Assembly: GCA_030762935.1 (NCBI GenBank)
Contig: CM060880.1
Span: forward strand, 18,283,001-18,347,000
DNA: 64,000 nt
Reading direction: 5' to 3'
From: Hymenopus coronatus
Taxonomy: Eukaryota; Arthropoda; Insecta; Mantodea; Hymenopodidae
The notes below the pieces were generated by a model. The model worked only from the letters and a program-made list of their open reading frames with translations, was not told where the DNA came from and searched no databases. The position numbers and the translations under genes were made by a program. Below, piece by piece: positions 10,547 through 21,839 of the stretch (positions within the stretch are counted from its first letter, which is position 1; each line of letters starts with the position of its first letter).

Positions 10547-12900
10547 CCATCATAATCCAATAACAATTCTAGCTCAATCTAGGTATACGAAAGCATAGCA
10601 TCTTAGGTAAGCCCCGGAGATGTAAAGTAACGTGCAGGATCAAAGCTATGAGTATTCAATGTTTGCTCTCTGAATGCTTTAAAAACATGAGCGAAAAGAA
10701 GTACATCTGAGGTTAAGAAGAGGTCACTATATTCTCCCAAATTTCGGAAATTAAACAGCTCCCATTCATTTAAGGATGCTCGCAATCTTGAGCATTGATA
10801 CATACAATGACATAATGTAAGCATAGGGAAATACTCCTTTGCGTGACACCAAACCAATATTCTCTTCTCCAAAGTATTTGCATGTCTCAGGAAACTATGT
10901 TAGGTTTTTTGTTATTTTTTTTTATTATTATTATTGTTTTATTTGTATAGCCCACTTTAACATCAATGGTCATATAGAGGGCTTTGACTTGTGAAACTGT
11001 AGGTTCAGAACATTAGATTAATAAACTTTATATTACTAAGCACACGCACATTCACTCTCACATTCATAGTTCCAGACTCTTTGGGGATAGGGAATAATTC
11101 TGGTTAAAGAAAATTCCCCGCCCCAGTCGGGAATCGAACCCTATCCAAACTTGAACTGAGGAAACGGTATGTATCCACAAACCGAAGCTTAATATCTCCA
11201 ACATGCTTCGAGGATGAAATATACATTTCTTCTGAGCACGGAATCACCTCGGTTTCACCTGTACAATCTAACTGTTGAACGATGAAATGAGAATCACATC
11301 TGCTTAAGTTGTGCATGAAGACAGGAATGTATTTCCGTGTTTTTCAGGCTAGCTTCCACTCATTATGAGGACTTCCGCGATATTCACCAATCAAATGGTC
11401 ATGATGCCTAACTTTCCAGTTTTCTTCAGGAATGTTTTATTACACAAATTACGAAATCCTCCTGTTGCTGACGTTAGTTTCAGTGGTTTGGCGTATTGTA
11501 TATACTCCTAATCTTATTTGCAAGAGATATTAGATAATCCATAAAGTTTTCAGCAGCATCATATCCTCTGTATACATAAGGGACAATGGGAAGATGACGC
11601 TGGTTTGACGTAATTAGCAAAATTCATTGGAGAATGCTTCTGATAGGGTGTTGTATAGGGAGCTTCAGGATTAGACTCGCATGAGTAAATCGGATTAAGT
11701 ATACTCTTAAAATCCGCATAGATGACATACGGGAGTTTCAACATTTTTAAAATGAGTGATAGAGGTTTCCTCTGTAGACATAACTATCCTAGCGATAGCA
11801 TGCTGCTTACAGATAGTAGCATGTTCCTTCAATTTTTCCACTCCACTTCGTCCATATCGGTCATCAAAATGAGTAAAGCAGCGTTTACGGGTGTACACTT
11901 GTCCGGTATGTTTTGGCTTGTGTTCACCAATAAGCTTCTCGAAGTTCTTGATGTATATATAGTGGTGCATACCATCTCCATCACTCAGCAGAAAAAGGTC
12001 CCGATGATCAGAAAGTTCTTCCTCTACAACCTTTAATGCAAGCAATTTTTTTTTTTTTTTTTTTCATCCAGTCCAAAAACGATGATAGAGACACCATTTT
12101 TCTTTTCAAATGTCGGGATTTCAGACAATGGCGTAGGAAACGTGGTGCACGAGAAGTCATTTTTCCTCGAGTTTCTTGTATTTTCTGACACGTTGAGGCT
12201 TGTTGCCGACGAATTGAGCAAGGATAGCGTATAAAAAGCATCTCTCATCACGATGATTCTGAGGGTGGACACAATTTCTTTGCTTATATAAGGAATATAA
12301 CTGCTCCCGCGAAGGAGATTGTACTTGTTAATTCGAAGGCGTACCCCTCCACAGCAAGCATAGCCCAATTGCTTCCTTTAAGTTGTGATTCCTCCATTTC
12401 AGCAGCCAGTTTCTTGAATTTCAGCTCCAGCATGGTGTCTAAATCAGTTTCTAGAAACACTGCCAGATTCCTGGTGTTGAAGGTTTTGTCTGCAGTTTTG
12501 CCAGCACTATTTACAAATCGGCATTCCACCAAAAGGTTAATCTTCACAGCTTTATGCATGGGAACTCTTTTTTAACAGATTGTATAACCCTACCTTCCTG
12601 CAGGTAAGTCTTCACATCCTTGCTCGAAATGCTTCGGATGAAATAAGATTTAAGGCGTCCTTCAAACGATGTTCGATATTCTTTCATGTTGCATTCATTT
12701 TCCATTGTAGTCAATATTGTCTGGTAGGCTCAGTTTTTTTTTTCTTCCGGGCCTTGCCGGCACCGGAATGCTCTTCATGTCGACTCCCATTGTAGCGTTC
12801 CTGAAGATTGCAGCACAGTGTTTACATTTGAAGAGTTGACCGCAACTCATTTCATGCCGTCTCTTGTCAGCTCCTTAGAAAGATTTTGCCACACTTAATA
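10547..12900 (-). pseudogene. Fossil protein-primed family B DNA polymerase (Polinton/Maverick type), N-terminal and exonuclease region
   Basis: Minus-strand fragments in several frames line up with the N-terminal half of a Polinton-type PolB. From high to low coordinates: a CxxC-type finger (about 12850-12800), a DKTFNTRNL segment (near 12480), GSSYIPYI (near 12300), HYIYIKNFEKL with a Cys/His cluster (12000-11800), IYADFK (the Exo I position, near 11720, with Lys where Glu is expected), HNLSRCDSHF (Exo II type, near 11300), and GEYSDLFLTSDVLLF followed by FDPARYFTSPGL (Exo III type, 10770-10600). Many stops and frameshifts are present and SINE3 copy b splits it at 10912-11150. The polymerase palm and the other Polinton genes (integrase, ATPase, capsid) are not seen. 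A related PolB-bearing viral insertion is an alternative. Dead copy. Confidence 0.78.
10912..11150 (-). mobile_element. SINE3 copy b inside the polymerase fossil
   Basis: On the minus strand the head ends in GGGTTCGATTCCCGACTGG-type sequence near 11130, followed by the body (GAATTATTCCCTATCCCC-type) and a tail with CCCTCTATATGACC and TAAAGTGGGC, then an A-rich or (AAT)n run at 10915-10935. It separates the Exo II and Exo III parts of the polymerase remnant, so it inserted after the polymerase was in place. The 5' part of the tRNA-like head is missing. Confidence 0.7.
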
Positions 12901-12978
12901 AAACTGTAACAAGAAGTAGAGTTCGTAGATACTTCGTTGATTATAGCTTTCTGCATGTCTCCAATCTGATAAATCCTT

Positions 12979-13140
12979 CTGAGTATGATTAAAAGAGCAA
13001 CAATTTTCTCTCCTAACACGTTCTTGTCGCAATTGATAGCTATTTTCACTAGCTAGTTTCTGAGTATGATTAAAAGAGCAACAATTTTCTCTCCTAACAC
13101 GTTCTTGTCGCAATTGATAGCTAGTTTCACTAAGAGGAGC
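12979..13140. repeat. 81 bp direct tandem repeat
   Basis: CTGAGTATGATTAAAAGAGC begins at 12979 and again at 13060, and the two 81-base units differ at only a few positions. In the minus frame they encode a repeated basic segment containing LRQERVRRENC. The frame leads towards the polymerase remnant, so this could be a duplicated piece of the Polinton coding region or of a neighbouring gene; this is not established. Confidence 0.8.
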
Positions 13141-13424
13141 TGATGTACTCAATTCAAAGCAAACTCGCACAATAAAGTTTTTTGTTTGTTTGTAAAGGGG
13201 AGACAGAAAGAGGGTTGGGAGGTAAAAAGAATGGTTTATTTCACCATTGGTGAAGTACAGGAATGGGAAAGTATTGATCGGAATGGGGAAGTTCCGCTGA
13301 GCACCCTCGTTAGTGCGAAGAAGTGCTGCTGGCCGAATGACGGCCTAGCAGAAGTGGAGTGGGGTTACGGGTGACAGTCTTGACCAAGGCCCTGACTGCC
13401 ATCCGTGGAGTTAGAAAAGGTTAT

Positions 13425-14640
13425 TCAGGAATTGTATTGGGGTTCTTTAATCATTGTTTTCTGGTTTGTATTCGTTGAGTAGACACTTGTCCTATGTATT
13501 GGAACCTCGCTTGGTACTCTCGGTCCAAGGGAGTAATTGTGTAAGCTGGCAATTGAAAATCGTCTTGAAGTGTAGTCTATTGAAGTTGCTGGTCTGGTTG
13601 TGACTGGATAACTTGTGGTTGTCGAATTTATAGTTGCGTCAGTTTCTGGAATATTCTGTGCAGTACGTCGGAGTAGTTTGGAGGTTGTCGGTTCATCAGT
13701 GTTGTCAGTTAGGTGAGGCCTTCCTCCAGGGGCATTTGCTGGCCGGCAGCGGTAACAAGCTGCGTTGAGCAGTTGGTGGTAAATGTCCTCAGGGCTAATA
13801 CGGTGATGACTGTAGTTTGTTGCAAGTCCTGGATTCCGACCTCGATGTCTGTAGTTTCCGATGTTTTGGTTCCTGAGCTGCGGAGATGGCGGAGGTGATG
13901 GCAGCTACAGTCTCTTCCAGGCAGGCCAATCGAGCGCTGATATTCAGGACCTCTGAGTGAAGGTCCTGGACGGCATCCCTCATGGCACTGTCAGTCGGGG
14001 CTGCGGGCTCCGGTGGCTTATGTGTAGCGGTGGTCGCTGCAGTCCCCGCTGTTGTTGGCGGTGCGGCGGTGGTGGTGGAAGCTGTTATGTGCTGCTGATG
14101 GCGGCTGCGAGGATACATTCGGCACTGCGCCTGGCCTGTAAAATGGCCGAAGCCGTTACAGGTGGCGCGGTCGTGGGAGGTGCATTCGGCCGTGAGGGTT
14201 TGGGCACCGCGGTTGGTCTGGGCAGGATTCCTCATGGTGACCGAATGCACATCAGCGGCGACACGGTATTGGCCGGGGTTTTCAGCTGGCCTCTACGCTT
14301 AGGCGCCACCCAAACATGGGCAGGCCGCTGCACAGAGCAGCCTCAAGGTCCCCGGCCTCGGTGAATTCCATCCTTACGAGTGATGAAGAGTCCCTTGAAG
14401 ACATTATCTTCATGGCTCTCATTACAAAGGGCCATTGTTGGCGTGCGGCTGCGATGAGGAGTCGCATGGTAAAGTCTCTTGGTACGCTCCGTATAACCGC
14501 ACTGTGCTTCCGTAGGAGCAAAGGCGGTGAGGGCTGCGGAAACATGCTGCGCTGGCGTCGGTGGCGGAGATCATGCCCAGTACAACCGGCAGTGGTGGAG
14601 TTGGCACCACAACAGTGGCACCGCAACGGCGAGGTACAGT
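13425..14640 (-). pseudogene. LINE D: gag-like ORF1 remnant of a non-LTR retrotransposon
   Basis: GC-rich island on the minus strand, read in several frames. Near 14490 a VIRSVPRDFTM-type segment opens a region similar in layout to LINE ORF1 proteins. Around 14150 a degraded zinc-knuckle segment (CNGFGHFTGQAQC) follows. Then come an Ala/Thr/Pro-rich stretch and a probable coiled coil (DLHSEVLNISARLACLEETV, near 13920), and an open tail to a TGA at 13425-13427. No endonuclease or RT follows downstream, so ORF2 is absent. Its GC content contrasts sharply with the flanks. The clade cannot be set from ORF1 alone; an R1/Jockey-like origin is a guess. Confidence 0.5.
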
Positions 14641-14654
14641 TGTCGTGTGTCCGT

Positions 14655-15645
14655 CAGAAGGTATTGCATCCACCCAAAAATTCGATGCCGAGATTTCACC
14701 GGAGGTACATGTTTTGAAACACCCTGGATCCAAAAAGAGCATTTCTGGAAAAATGCCCGTGTGAGTGGGTGTGAGTGTTTGTATGTCTGGGGGCAGCATA
14801 GCTCAAAACGAATAGCCCGTTAAATATCACACTTGGTTTTTAAGTTCAATATTTTCCATGGATGCGAGAAGAAGATTTTTGAGAAAATCCCCTACACTTT
14901 ACATGATAAAAAAATTCGAAAACTTGATTTTCTCAAAAATGGCTCTAACGATTTTGATTAAAATACCGTATATTGCCCTCCTGGATAGTGTGGTGGTAGC
15001 ATGTCTGCTTCACATTCAAAATGTCGTGAGTTCTAATCTCGCTTAGGATGAGTTACCCGGATAAGGTTTTTTCGGGGTTTTTCCTTATCCTGAGAAGGTG
15101 AATGTCGAGTAACTTTAAGCTCCATGGACCCCGAGATCATTTGAGCATCATTTCACCAATTTCATTCATCGTCCGATATGACCAGCCAGGTTAAAGGACG
15201 TTAAGCTAAAATAAATAAATAATAAAAAAAACGTATGTTAAACATATTTACATGACAAATAAGATGTATATCTTGAACTTACTGGGAGTAACCTTTGAAG
15301 ACTTCTTCATTCTGATGACAGCAAACTTACTATGCAAAATATGTAGATATTTCCAAAACACAATTTTATGTGATAAACATTTTTCTTTTCCGTGGAGTGG
15401 ACCATTTCCGAGATATTACCTGGTATTATTGGTTTCAGTTTTAAAATACAGGAACTTGTCAACTCCTGGACACGCAAAGAAACTGATTTCAGTCACATAA
15501 AAACCAACTTTTTAAAGATTTGATTGTCCTTTATCCTAGTGTATTTCCTTAGTTCCCTCTATTTATAAGGAAGCAAGTAATACGACGATTTCTGCAAATG
15601 TTTTATCTCGATTAGCATAAAATAGATAAAAGAATATTTTTTTAC
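14655..15645 (+). mobile_element. REP-A copy 4, interrupted by SINE2
   Basis: Begins at AGAAGGTATTGCATCCACCC, lacking the palindrome end, directly after the GC-rich LINE D remnant. It carries ATTTCACCGGAGGTA, GATGCGAGAAGAAGATTTTT and CAAAAATGGCT blocks, is split by SINE2 copy a at 14974-15232, and resumes with TTAAACATATTTACATGAC. The terminal ACACATCAG block is missing before copy 5 starts. Confidence 0.78.
14974..15232 (+). mobile_element. SINE2 copy a (tRNA-derived) with target duplication
   Basis: Head: GCCCTCCTGGATAGTGTGG then TGGTGGTAGCATG (A-box-like) and GTGAGTTCTAATCTCG (B-box-like). The body has GATAAGGTTTTTTCGGGG, TAACTTTAAGCTCCATGG and TTCATCGTCCGATATGACC; the tail is AAATAAATAAATAATAAAAA. 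CGTATATT precedes the head and CGTATGTT follows the tail, consistent with a target duplication of a REP-A segment. Confidence 0.82.
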
Positions 15646-16507
15646 TTTCTCTACACGTAACATGTACATAGTGTATAGAGACGGTATTGTAATGCACCCA
15701 AAAATTCGATACTGAGATCTCACCGGAAATACTTGTTTTGGGTCCTCCTAAATAAAAAAAAATTAGAAAAAGGTCCGTGTGTGTCTGTGGTCAGCATAGC
15801 TGCAAAACGAAAAGACCCTTAAATACCAAACTTGGTGTTTAAGTTTAGTATCTTCTAAGGATGCGACACGAAGGTTTTCAAGAAAATCCCCACCCAAAAC
15901 TACCCTTTACATGGAACATTTTTCGAAAATTTATATTTTCTCAAAAATGGCTAACGATTTTGATTAAAACACTTCATATTAAAGCTATTTACATCACAAA
16001 TAAAACGTATATCTTAAATTTCCCAGGAGTAGCTTCTGAAGACGAAGTCATTCTGGATGAATTTTGATGAATTTTGCATAACCGGTAAACTATAAGAGAT
16101 ACACAAAAGCTTATTATCAAGAAATGTTAATATCGTTAAAACACACAGTTTATGTAATGTACATTTTTGTTGCAGAGAGTTTACCATTTCCGAGATATTC
16201 CTTGTTGTTGGTTTCAGTTTTAGCTGCTCATCTTCTCAAACGGGGTGTCCTTTCGCTTCATTTCTCTTTTGCTTTTTCTGGAAATGCAAAGCGAACTGAG
16301 CTTCAATTGTTCACATAGCGAGCAACTTTTAAAAGATTTGACTATCGCTTTAGCCTCGTTTATTGCCTTATTTCGGAACTAAGTAGTAAGACCAATTGTG
16401 TTAACGTTTATCTCGTTTAGCATTGTTGTAGATAGAACAATAATATTTTGTAAGTATAGTTTGTTTACAGAACAGGTAGAAAAAGTGATGTAAATGCAAC
16501 ACATCAG
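15646..16507 (+). mobile_element. REP-A copy 5, complete
   Basis: Starts TTTTTTACTTTCTCTACACG, palindrome region degraded (AACATGTACATAGTG), followed by the same ordered blocks as copy 1 and ending GTAGAAAAAGTGATGTAAATG and ACACATCAG. It contains an additional A/T-rich and CTTTCGCTTCATTTCTC segment around 16240-16290 not seen in copy 1. Confidence 0.8.
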
Positions 16508-16527
16508 TTTTTTTTGTTTGGTTTTTT

Positions 16528-17268
16528 GTTTACTTTCTCTAGCCTATATGTACATACAATGTGCACAGTAGCTAGAAAAGGTATTCCATCTAAAAATTCG
16601 ATACCGATATTTCGCCGGAAATATACGTTTTGAGGTTCCCTTTGTGCAAAAAGGAAACGCATTTTTAGAAAAAGTTCCTTGTTTGTGTTTGTGGGGGTGC
16701 AGCATAGTTCAAAAAAAGAAAAGACCGTGAAATACCAAACTCGGTATTTGTGTTTAATATATTCCAAGGATGCGACACGAAGATTTTAAAAAAAATCTAC
16801 CCACCACAAACTACCCTTTACATAGAAACATTTTTGAAATTTTTGTTTTTCTCAAAAATGTCTCTTAACGATTTTGATTAAAATACCGCATATTTAAGAT
16901 ATTTACATAACAAATAAAATGTATATTTTGAATTTTCTGGGAGTAGCCCCTGAAGATCTTTTTATTCTGGATCAGTTTTAAAAATTTTGTGGCGGTAACG
17001 ATTTTGATAAAAAATACCATATATTAAAGATATTTACATCACAAATACAGTGTTTATCTTGAATTATCTGGGAATAGTCTCTGAAGGTCTACTTATTCTG
17101 GATGAGTTTTACAAAACTTTGAGCAACGATTAAACTGGCTGGAATATACAAAAACTTACCAAACAAGTATTCCTTGCTATTGCTTTCAGTTTTAAACTAC
17201 CCAACTTTTCTCAAACGGGACCATGCAAAACGAACAAGATTGTTTCACATAGAATTGAGCGTTTAAAA
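16528..17268 (+). mobile_element. REP-A copy 6, with internal partial duplication and lost 3' end
   Basis: Starts TTTACTTTCTCTAGCC with the palindrome damaged. The segment AACGATTTTGATTAAAATAC to TTTATTCTGGAT occurs twice (about 16866-16970 and 16995-17103), an internal duplication of roughly 125 bp. The copy ends abruptly near 17268 where copy 7 starts in opposite orientation. Confidence 0.77.
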
Positions 17269-17270
17269 AC

Positions 17271-18156
17271 CTGATGTGTTCCATTCACATGACTTTCTCT
17301 AAATCTCTGCAACAACTTATGATTAAAAAGCTTATGCTTCAATTTAATTCATGCTAATCGAGTAAAACTTACCAGAAATTGTCCTATTACTTGCTTCCTT
17401 GTAAGTAGAAGGGAAATAAGGGAGTACCATAGGTTAAAGTGATAGTCAACAGCTGGCCGCTAGGTGACTGAAGTTTCTGTATGAGAAAAGTACAAGTTTT
17501 TCAAAGCCAAAAATAAGGAATTAAAAAAAATCCACGCGAAACAAATTATACAACATAAATTGTGTGTTTTAACGTGCTCTACATTTTTTGTGTGGTAAGT
17601 TTTTGTCCATCTCTTACTGTTTAGCAGTTATGCAAAATTCCATAAAGTTCGTCTAGAATAAAGTAGTCTTCAGAGACTAATCCCAGAAAATTCAAGATAT
17701 ATATTTTAATTGTCAGATAAATAAAGAAGCCTTCATAGGCTATTCCCAGAAAATTGAAGATATCCATTTTAATTGTCATATAATAGCTTTAATATACGAT
17801 AGGTAATCATAGCCGTTTAGTGCCATTTTGAGAAAATCAAAAAGTTCGAAAATGTTTCCACGTAAAAGATAGTTTGGGGTGGGGGGATTTTCTTGAAAAT
17901 CTTCGAGTCGCATCCTTGGAAGATATACAACTTAAATACTAAGTTTGGTATTTAAGGGACGTTTCGTTTTTGAGCTATGCTGCCCACAGACCTACACACA
18001 CAGACAGAAACACACATCAATGTCAGACACGTGCGGACATTTTTCTAAAAATGTTTTTTTTTTTTGGATTCAGGGGGACCCAAATCATGTATTTCCGGTG
18101 AAATCTCGGTATCGACGGTACAATATCGTTTCTATACACATAGAGAAAGTAAAATT
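17271..18156 (-). mobile_element. REP-A copy 7, complete, inverted relative to copy 6
   Basis: Read on plus it starts CTGATGTGTTCCATTCACAT, the reverse complement of the REP-A end, and finishes CACATAGAGAAAGTAAAA, the reverse complement of the start. Around 17690-17790 the CTATTCCCAGAAAATT segment is duplicated. The palindrome is largely lost (CTATACACATAGAG). Confidence 0.8.
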
Positions 18157-18199
18157 AAATTTGAACCACGGCTACTGGGCCGGCAAAATTTGACTTGAA

Positions 18200-18440
18200 A
18201 TTAGGTAATTGAGTTACCACACTGCGCTCGCTAGTGTTTAGCTTTGGTGCTTCGTGGCGCTGGGGATCGTGGGTTCGAGGTCCGCCTTGAGCATGGGTGT
18301 TTATATGTTTGTAAAATGTGCATTGTGTGTGTGTATTAGCAGAAAAAAGCAAACGGTAATCAAAATGTAAATGTTAGGGTGGGGACATAGCTTTCGTAAC
18401 CGGGTGGAAGATGCCACTGTTGCCAACCACACGGTTTAAA
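18200..18440 (+). mobile_element. Possible SINE-like element with B-box-like motif
   Basis: GTGGGTTCGAGGTCC at about 18268 resembles a Pol III B box and is preceded by a plausible tRNA-like arm (CGCTCGCTAGTG). Downstream lies a GTGT-rich body and a GTAACCGGGTGGAAGATGCC segment that has a diverged inverted relative near 4285-4326. No second complete copy was found in the window, so this is tentative. Confidence 0.3.
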
Positions 18441-19356
18441 ACAGTTTTGTCTTATCTGTACGCTGTACGGTTAGAGCATCGAACAGTACGTAGTAAATAC
18501 GGTCCTACGATATAAGTAAATGTATGTTAAAATTGATATTCAGAATACTGTACATAATTTGAATAGCCCTTACTCCTTTGTTGTCCCTCCATCACCTGAT
18601 TTACGGTGCAAACAGTTAAAAAGTAAACGATGATACATTACTGTCACTGCTTTATCTCCTCACGCCGAAGATGTACAGCCGTTTGCGGATGTACAGCGTT
18701 AACTGAACCTTTCACTGAAAAAACGAAAACACATTGCGCAAGAGTAAGGTTAACCCTTCACTTCCTCAGGATGTAAAGATATCACAAACTCAAATAAAGG
18801 TGATAACTGATGCGTTTTGGAGTCGATTATTGCCATTCAAAGGCGCTGCTGATGTTTGAGTGTTATTACGAGATTTCGTAGTTTACATTCTCGGCCCTAA
18901 GTTGCCGCCCTCAAATTCTGATTTCAAGCATGTATTCAGAAAAATTAATTTAATATTAAATTGAGAGATATAAATGGCTTTGTACTTCAACAATAAGTAC
19001 ATGTTTTAGTATGGTCCAGCATGCGAGACATTTTCTTCAACTGGTGATGATGAAGAGGCGCTCAAGGGCAGCGTCCCCCTATTAAAAATTGAAAAGTTTT
19101 TTTTTTGTCTTAGTATGTCAAATATATATATTATTTTGTACATTAAATACGTTTAAAACTGTTTCGTTTTTCTCTTATTTCTCAGGTTAATTTTCATGAT
19201 GAGAGTCTCCCGGGCTGAGACCCTGACAGTCCCGGCGCTTTCTGTTTTGTTTTCGTCGACAACCATGGCAACGGCATAGTTGTAAGGTTTTCCATTCCCT
19301 TAGATACGGGGATGAGAAAAATCAGCCTGGGTATCATGGAATGTAATTTTTTTGGG
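18441..19356. other. Spacer, nothing recognised
   Basis: AT-rich sequence without a credible reading frame or repeat shared inside the window. Confidence 0.4.
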
Positions 19357-19359
19357 GGG

Positions 19360-19590
19360 TGGGGTAGCTTATCGTCCTTTAACCTGGTTGGTCATATCGG
19401 ACGATGAATGAAATTGGTGAAATGATGCTCAAATGATCTCGGGGTCCATGGAGCTTAAAGTTACTCGACATTGGTCTTCTCGGGATAAGGGAAAACCCCG
19501 AAAACTCACCCTAAGCGAGATTCGAACTCACGACCTGTTGAATGTGAGGCACACACGCTACCACCACACTACCCAGGTGGGCCTAGTGGA
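19360..19590 (-). mobile_element. SINE2 copy b
   Basis: Reverse complement of the SINE2 layout: on minus GCCCACCTGGGTAGTGTGG, TGGTGGTAGCGTG, B box GAGTTCGAATCTC (a better match to a Pol III B box than copy a), then CTTTAAGCTCCATGG and TTCATCGTCCGATATGACC, ending near a G-rich run at 19352-19364 on plus. Overall it is very similar to copy a. Confidence 0.83.
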
Positions 19591-19706
19591 AACTTGTTAT
19601 TCTTTCTGTAGCTTTGACAACGTTCGTGTTAATTATTGTAAATTACTTGATTGCACGATTGTTCCCGTAACGTTCATAGGACCAGATTTGTACAACCAAA
19701 TGTTAG

Positions 19707-20575
19707 TTTTTACTTTCTCCATACGCACTATGTACATAGTGTATAGAGAAAGTATTGCACTCCACCAAAAATTCGATACCGAGATTTCAGCGGAAATATA
19801 TGTTTTAGGGTCCCCAATATCCAAAAAACGCATTTTCACAAAAAGGTCCGTGTGTGTGTGTGTGTCCGTGTGTCTGTGAACACGATAACTCAAAAACGAA
19901 AAGTCGGTAAAATACCAAACTTGGTATTTAAGTTTAGTATCTTCCAGGAATGCGACACGAAGATTTTGAGAAAAATCCCCCCACCCCCAACTACCCTTTA
20001 CATGGAACTTTTTTCGAAAATTTTGATTTTCTCAAAAATGGCTCAAACGATTTTGATTAAAATTTCGGATATTAAACATATTTACCTGACAAATAAAATG
20101 CATATCTTGAATTTTCTGGGAATAGCCTCTGAAGAGTAGTTTATTCTGGATGAATTTTACTAAATTTTGAATGACTGCTAAACCGTAAGAGATGGACAAA
20201 GACTTACTACACAAAAAATGTAGAGCACTTTAAAACACACAATTTATGTTATATACATTTTTTTCGTGGAGTTCGTCGTTTTTGTGACATTCCTTATTTT
20301 TGGTTTCTGCTATGAAAAACGTATACTTTTCTCATACAGGAACTTGTCAACTCCTATCCATATAAACAAAGGAACTTCATTGACATAGCAACCAGCTTTT
20401 GACTATCACTTTAACCTATGGTTGTCCCTTATTTCGCTTCTACTTACAAAGAAGCGAGTAATAAGACTAATTCTGCTAATTTTTTCTGATTAGCATAAAG
20501 TAAATAGAAGTATAAGCTTTTTAAGAATTATTTGTTGCAGGGATATGGAGAAAGTCATGTGAATGGTACACATCA
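19707..20575 (+). mobile_element. REP-A copy 8, complete and well preserved
   Basis: Nearly identical to copy 1 across the whole length: same start, intact CACTATGTACATAGTG palindrome, a (GT)n run near 19850-19866, the same blocks, and the end GAGAAAGTCATGTGAATGG. Flanks are T-rich on both sides (TTAG before, TTTTTAG after). The closeness of copies 1 and 8 suggests comparatively recent activity of one subfamily. Confidence 0.87.
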
Positions 20576-21512
20576 GATTTTTAGTACATAGAAGGTATCC
20601 GCAGTTGAAATTGTCTGGCTTCAAATCGGAGATAACCACTTGGATTTCAGCCTCCGAAGACGCGTTTACCTGAAGTGAGAAAAGGGATTTTTCAATGTAT
20701 GGCTATTTCGGGGTTTACAGTTCTTTGATGTCTTGTTGCCTTTGATGTCCAGTCACAGTAACTGTGTAGTTGACTTGGCGCCCGGCTACATTGCGATACA
20801 GTCACGAAACAATGAAAGTTTGTGAACAAAAAAAGGTTATGTTAGCTTGCTAGTTTATCCAAAAAATTAAGCCTGAACTTAACATTGTTCAAGTAAAACT
20901 CCAATGTAAGAGCAGAGCTTCTTTTACTCGAAAATATGTTTCGTTGTACGAAAAAGTTTCCTGTTTCGTGTGTTTGTTGTTTGGTGGTGGTTGTTGTGAT
21001 GCGTGGACCAAAGACGGATTGTGCGACTTGAAACATCAGCAGGAAAAAATAAAATACCGTGATGGTTCTTCTAAGCATTGAGACGGCAATTCTTGACGCC
21101 ACTGCTCTATAATGAGTATTGTTCTGATAGCAAAGGTCTATAGACAATCCCCAATACTTTTATTATTCTAGTTACAGGTATAAATAAGTGATTTACTTTT
21201 TTTCTTGTATTTATTTCATAAATTGTAACTTAACTATGTTAATGTGTTCCAAGGAAGAGCTGCGAAACTACGCAGTTGGATTTAACAAAAGACACCCTCT
21301 GTTGTCTGCAAAATCCTTGGAAATTCCTAGGTTTTCTTTATTTCATATGCGTGCATTAGAGTTACAAGTGCGAATTCGTTAAAAGTCGCTAATATTTTCC
21401 AAGCTGGGTATTTCTGTTTGTATCCAAGAGTCACATGATCTAAATACAATGAAACCACGTGAGCATAAGGCAGGCATCTTGCCTCCTGGGCTATTTAAAG
21501 GAACAGTTCTGA
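20576..21512. other. Spacer, nothing firmly recognised
   Basis: A 101-codon minus-strand frame at 20842-21147 has a signal-like hydrophobic stretch (VFYFFLLMFQV) but no recognisable family and no splice or context support. I treat it as unproven. Confidence 0.35.
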
Positions 21513-21839
21513 ATGTTTACAGTCCAGTCCAGTCCAGTGTAATTGGCAGGCTGAGGGCAGCCCGAGGTGTGTTAGACGTGTCCCTGTTCTCGGAGAGAAC
21601 TTAACCACGTTCTGACGGGATTGTGGGTTTTGTAGGATGGCGGGTGTGTTTTGGGGTTGTGGAGTGACAGGAGGAGGCGAATATTGCTCCTCGACGGTTG
21701 CCTTGATGGTGCAACGGCCCTTGTGCACCGCTGGTGTGTTTTTATCAATGTTTCTTTTGAGATTATAATTTTGAATCCAAGCAACTCTTGAAGGATTTTA
21801 AGGAGCTTAGCCGTAGCAGCTGTTGGTGGTGCTCCTTCG

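Noticed and set aside
13186..13374. Plus-strand 62-codon frame near 13.2 kb
   Set aside because: Opposite the 3' side of the LINE D remnant, no domain or context.
20842..21147. 101-codon minus frame with a hydrophobic N-terminal stretch
   Set aside because: No family, no splice or neighbour support, and AT-rich surroundings make chance frames of this length likely.
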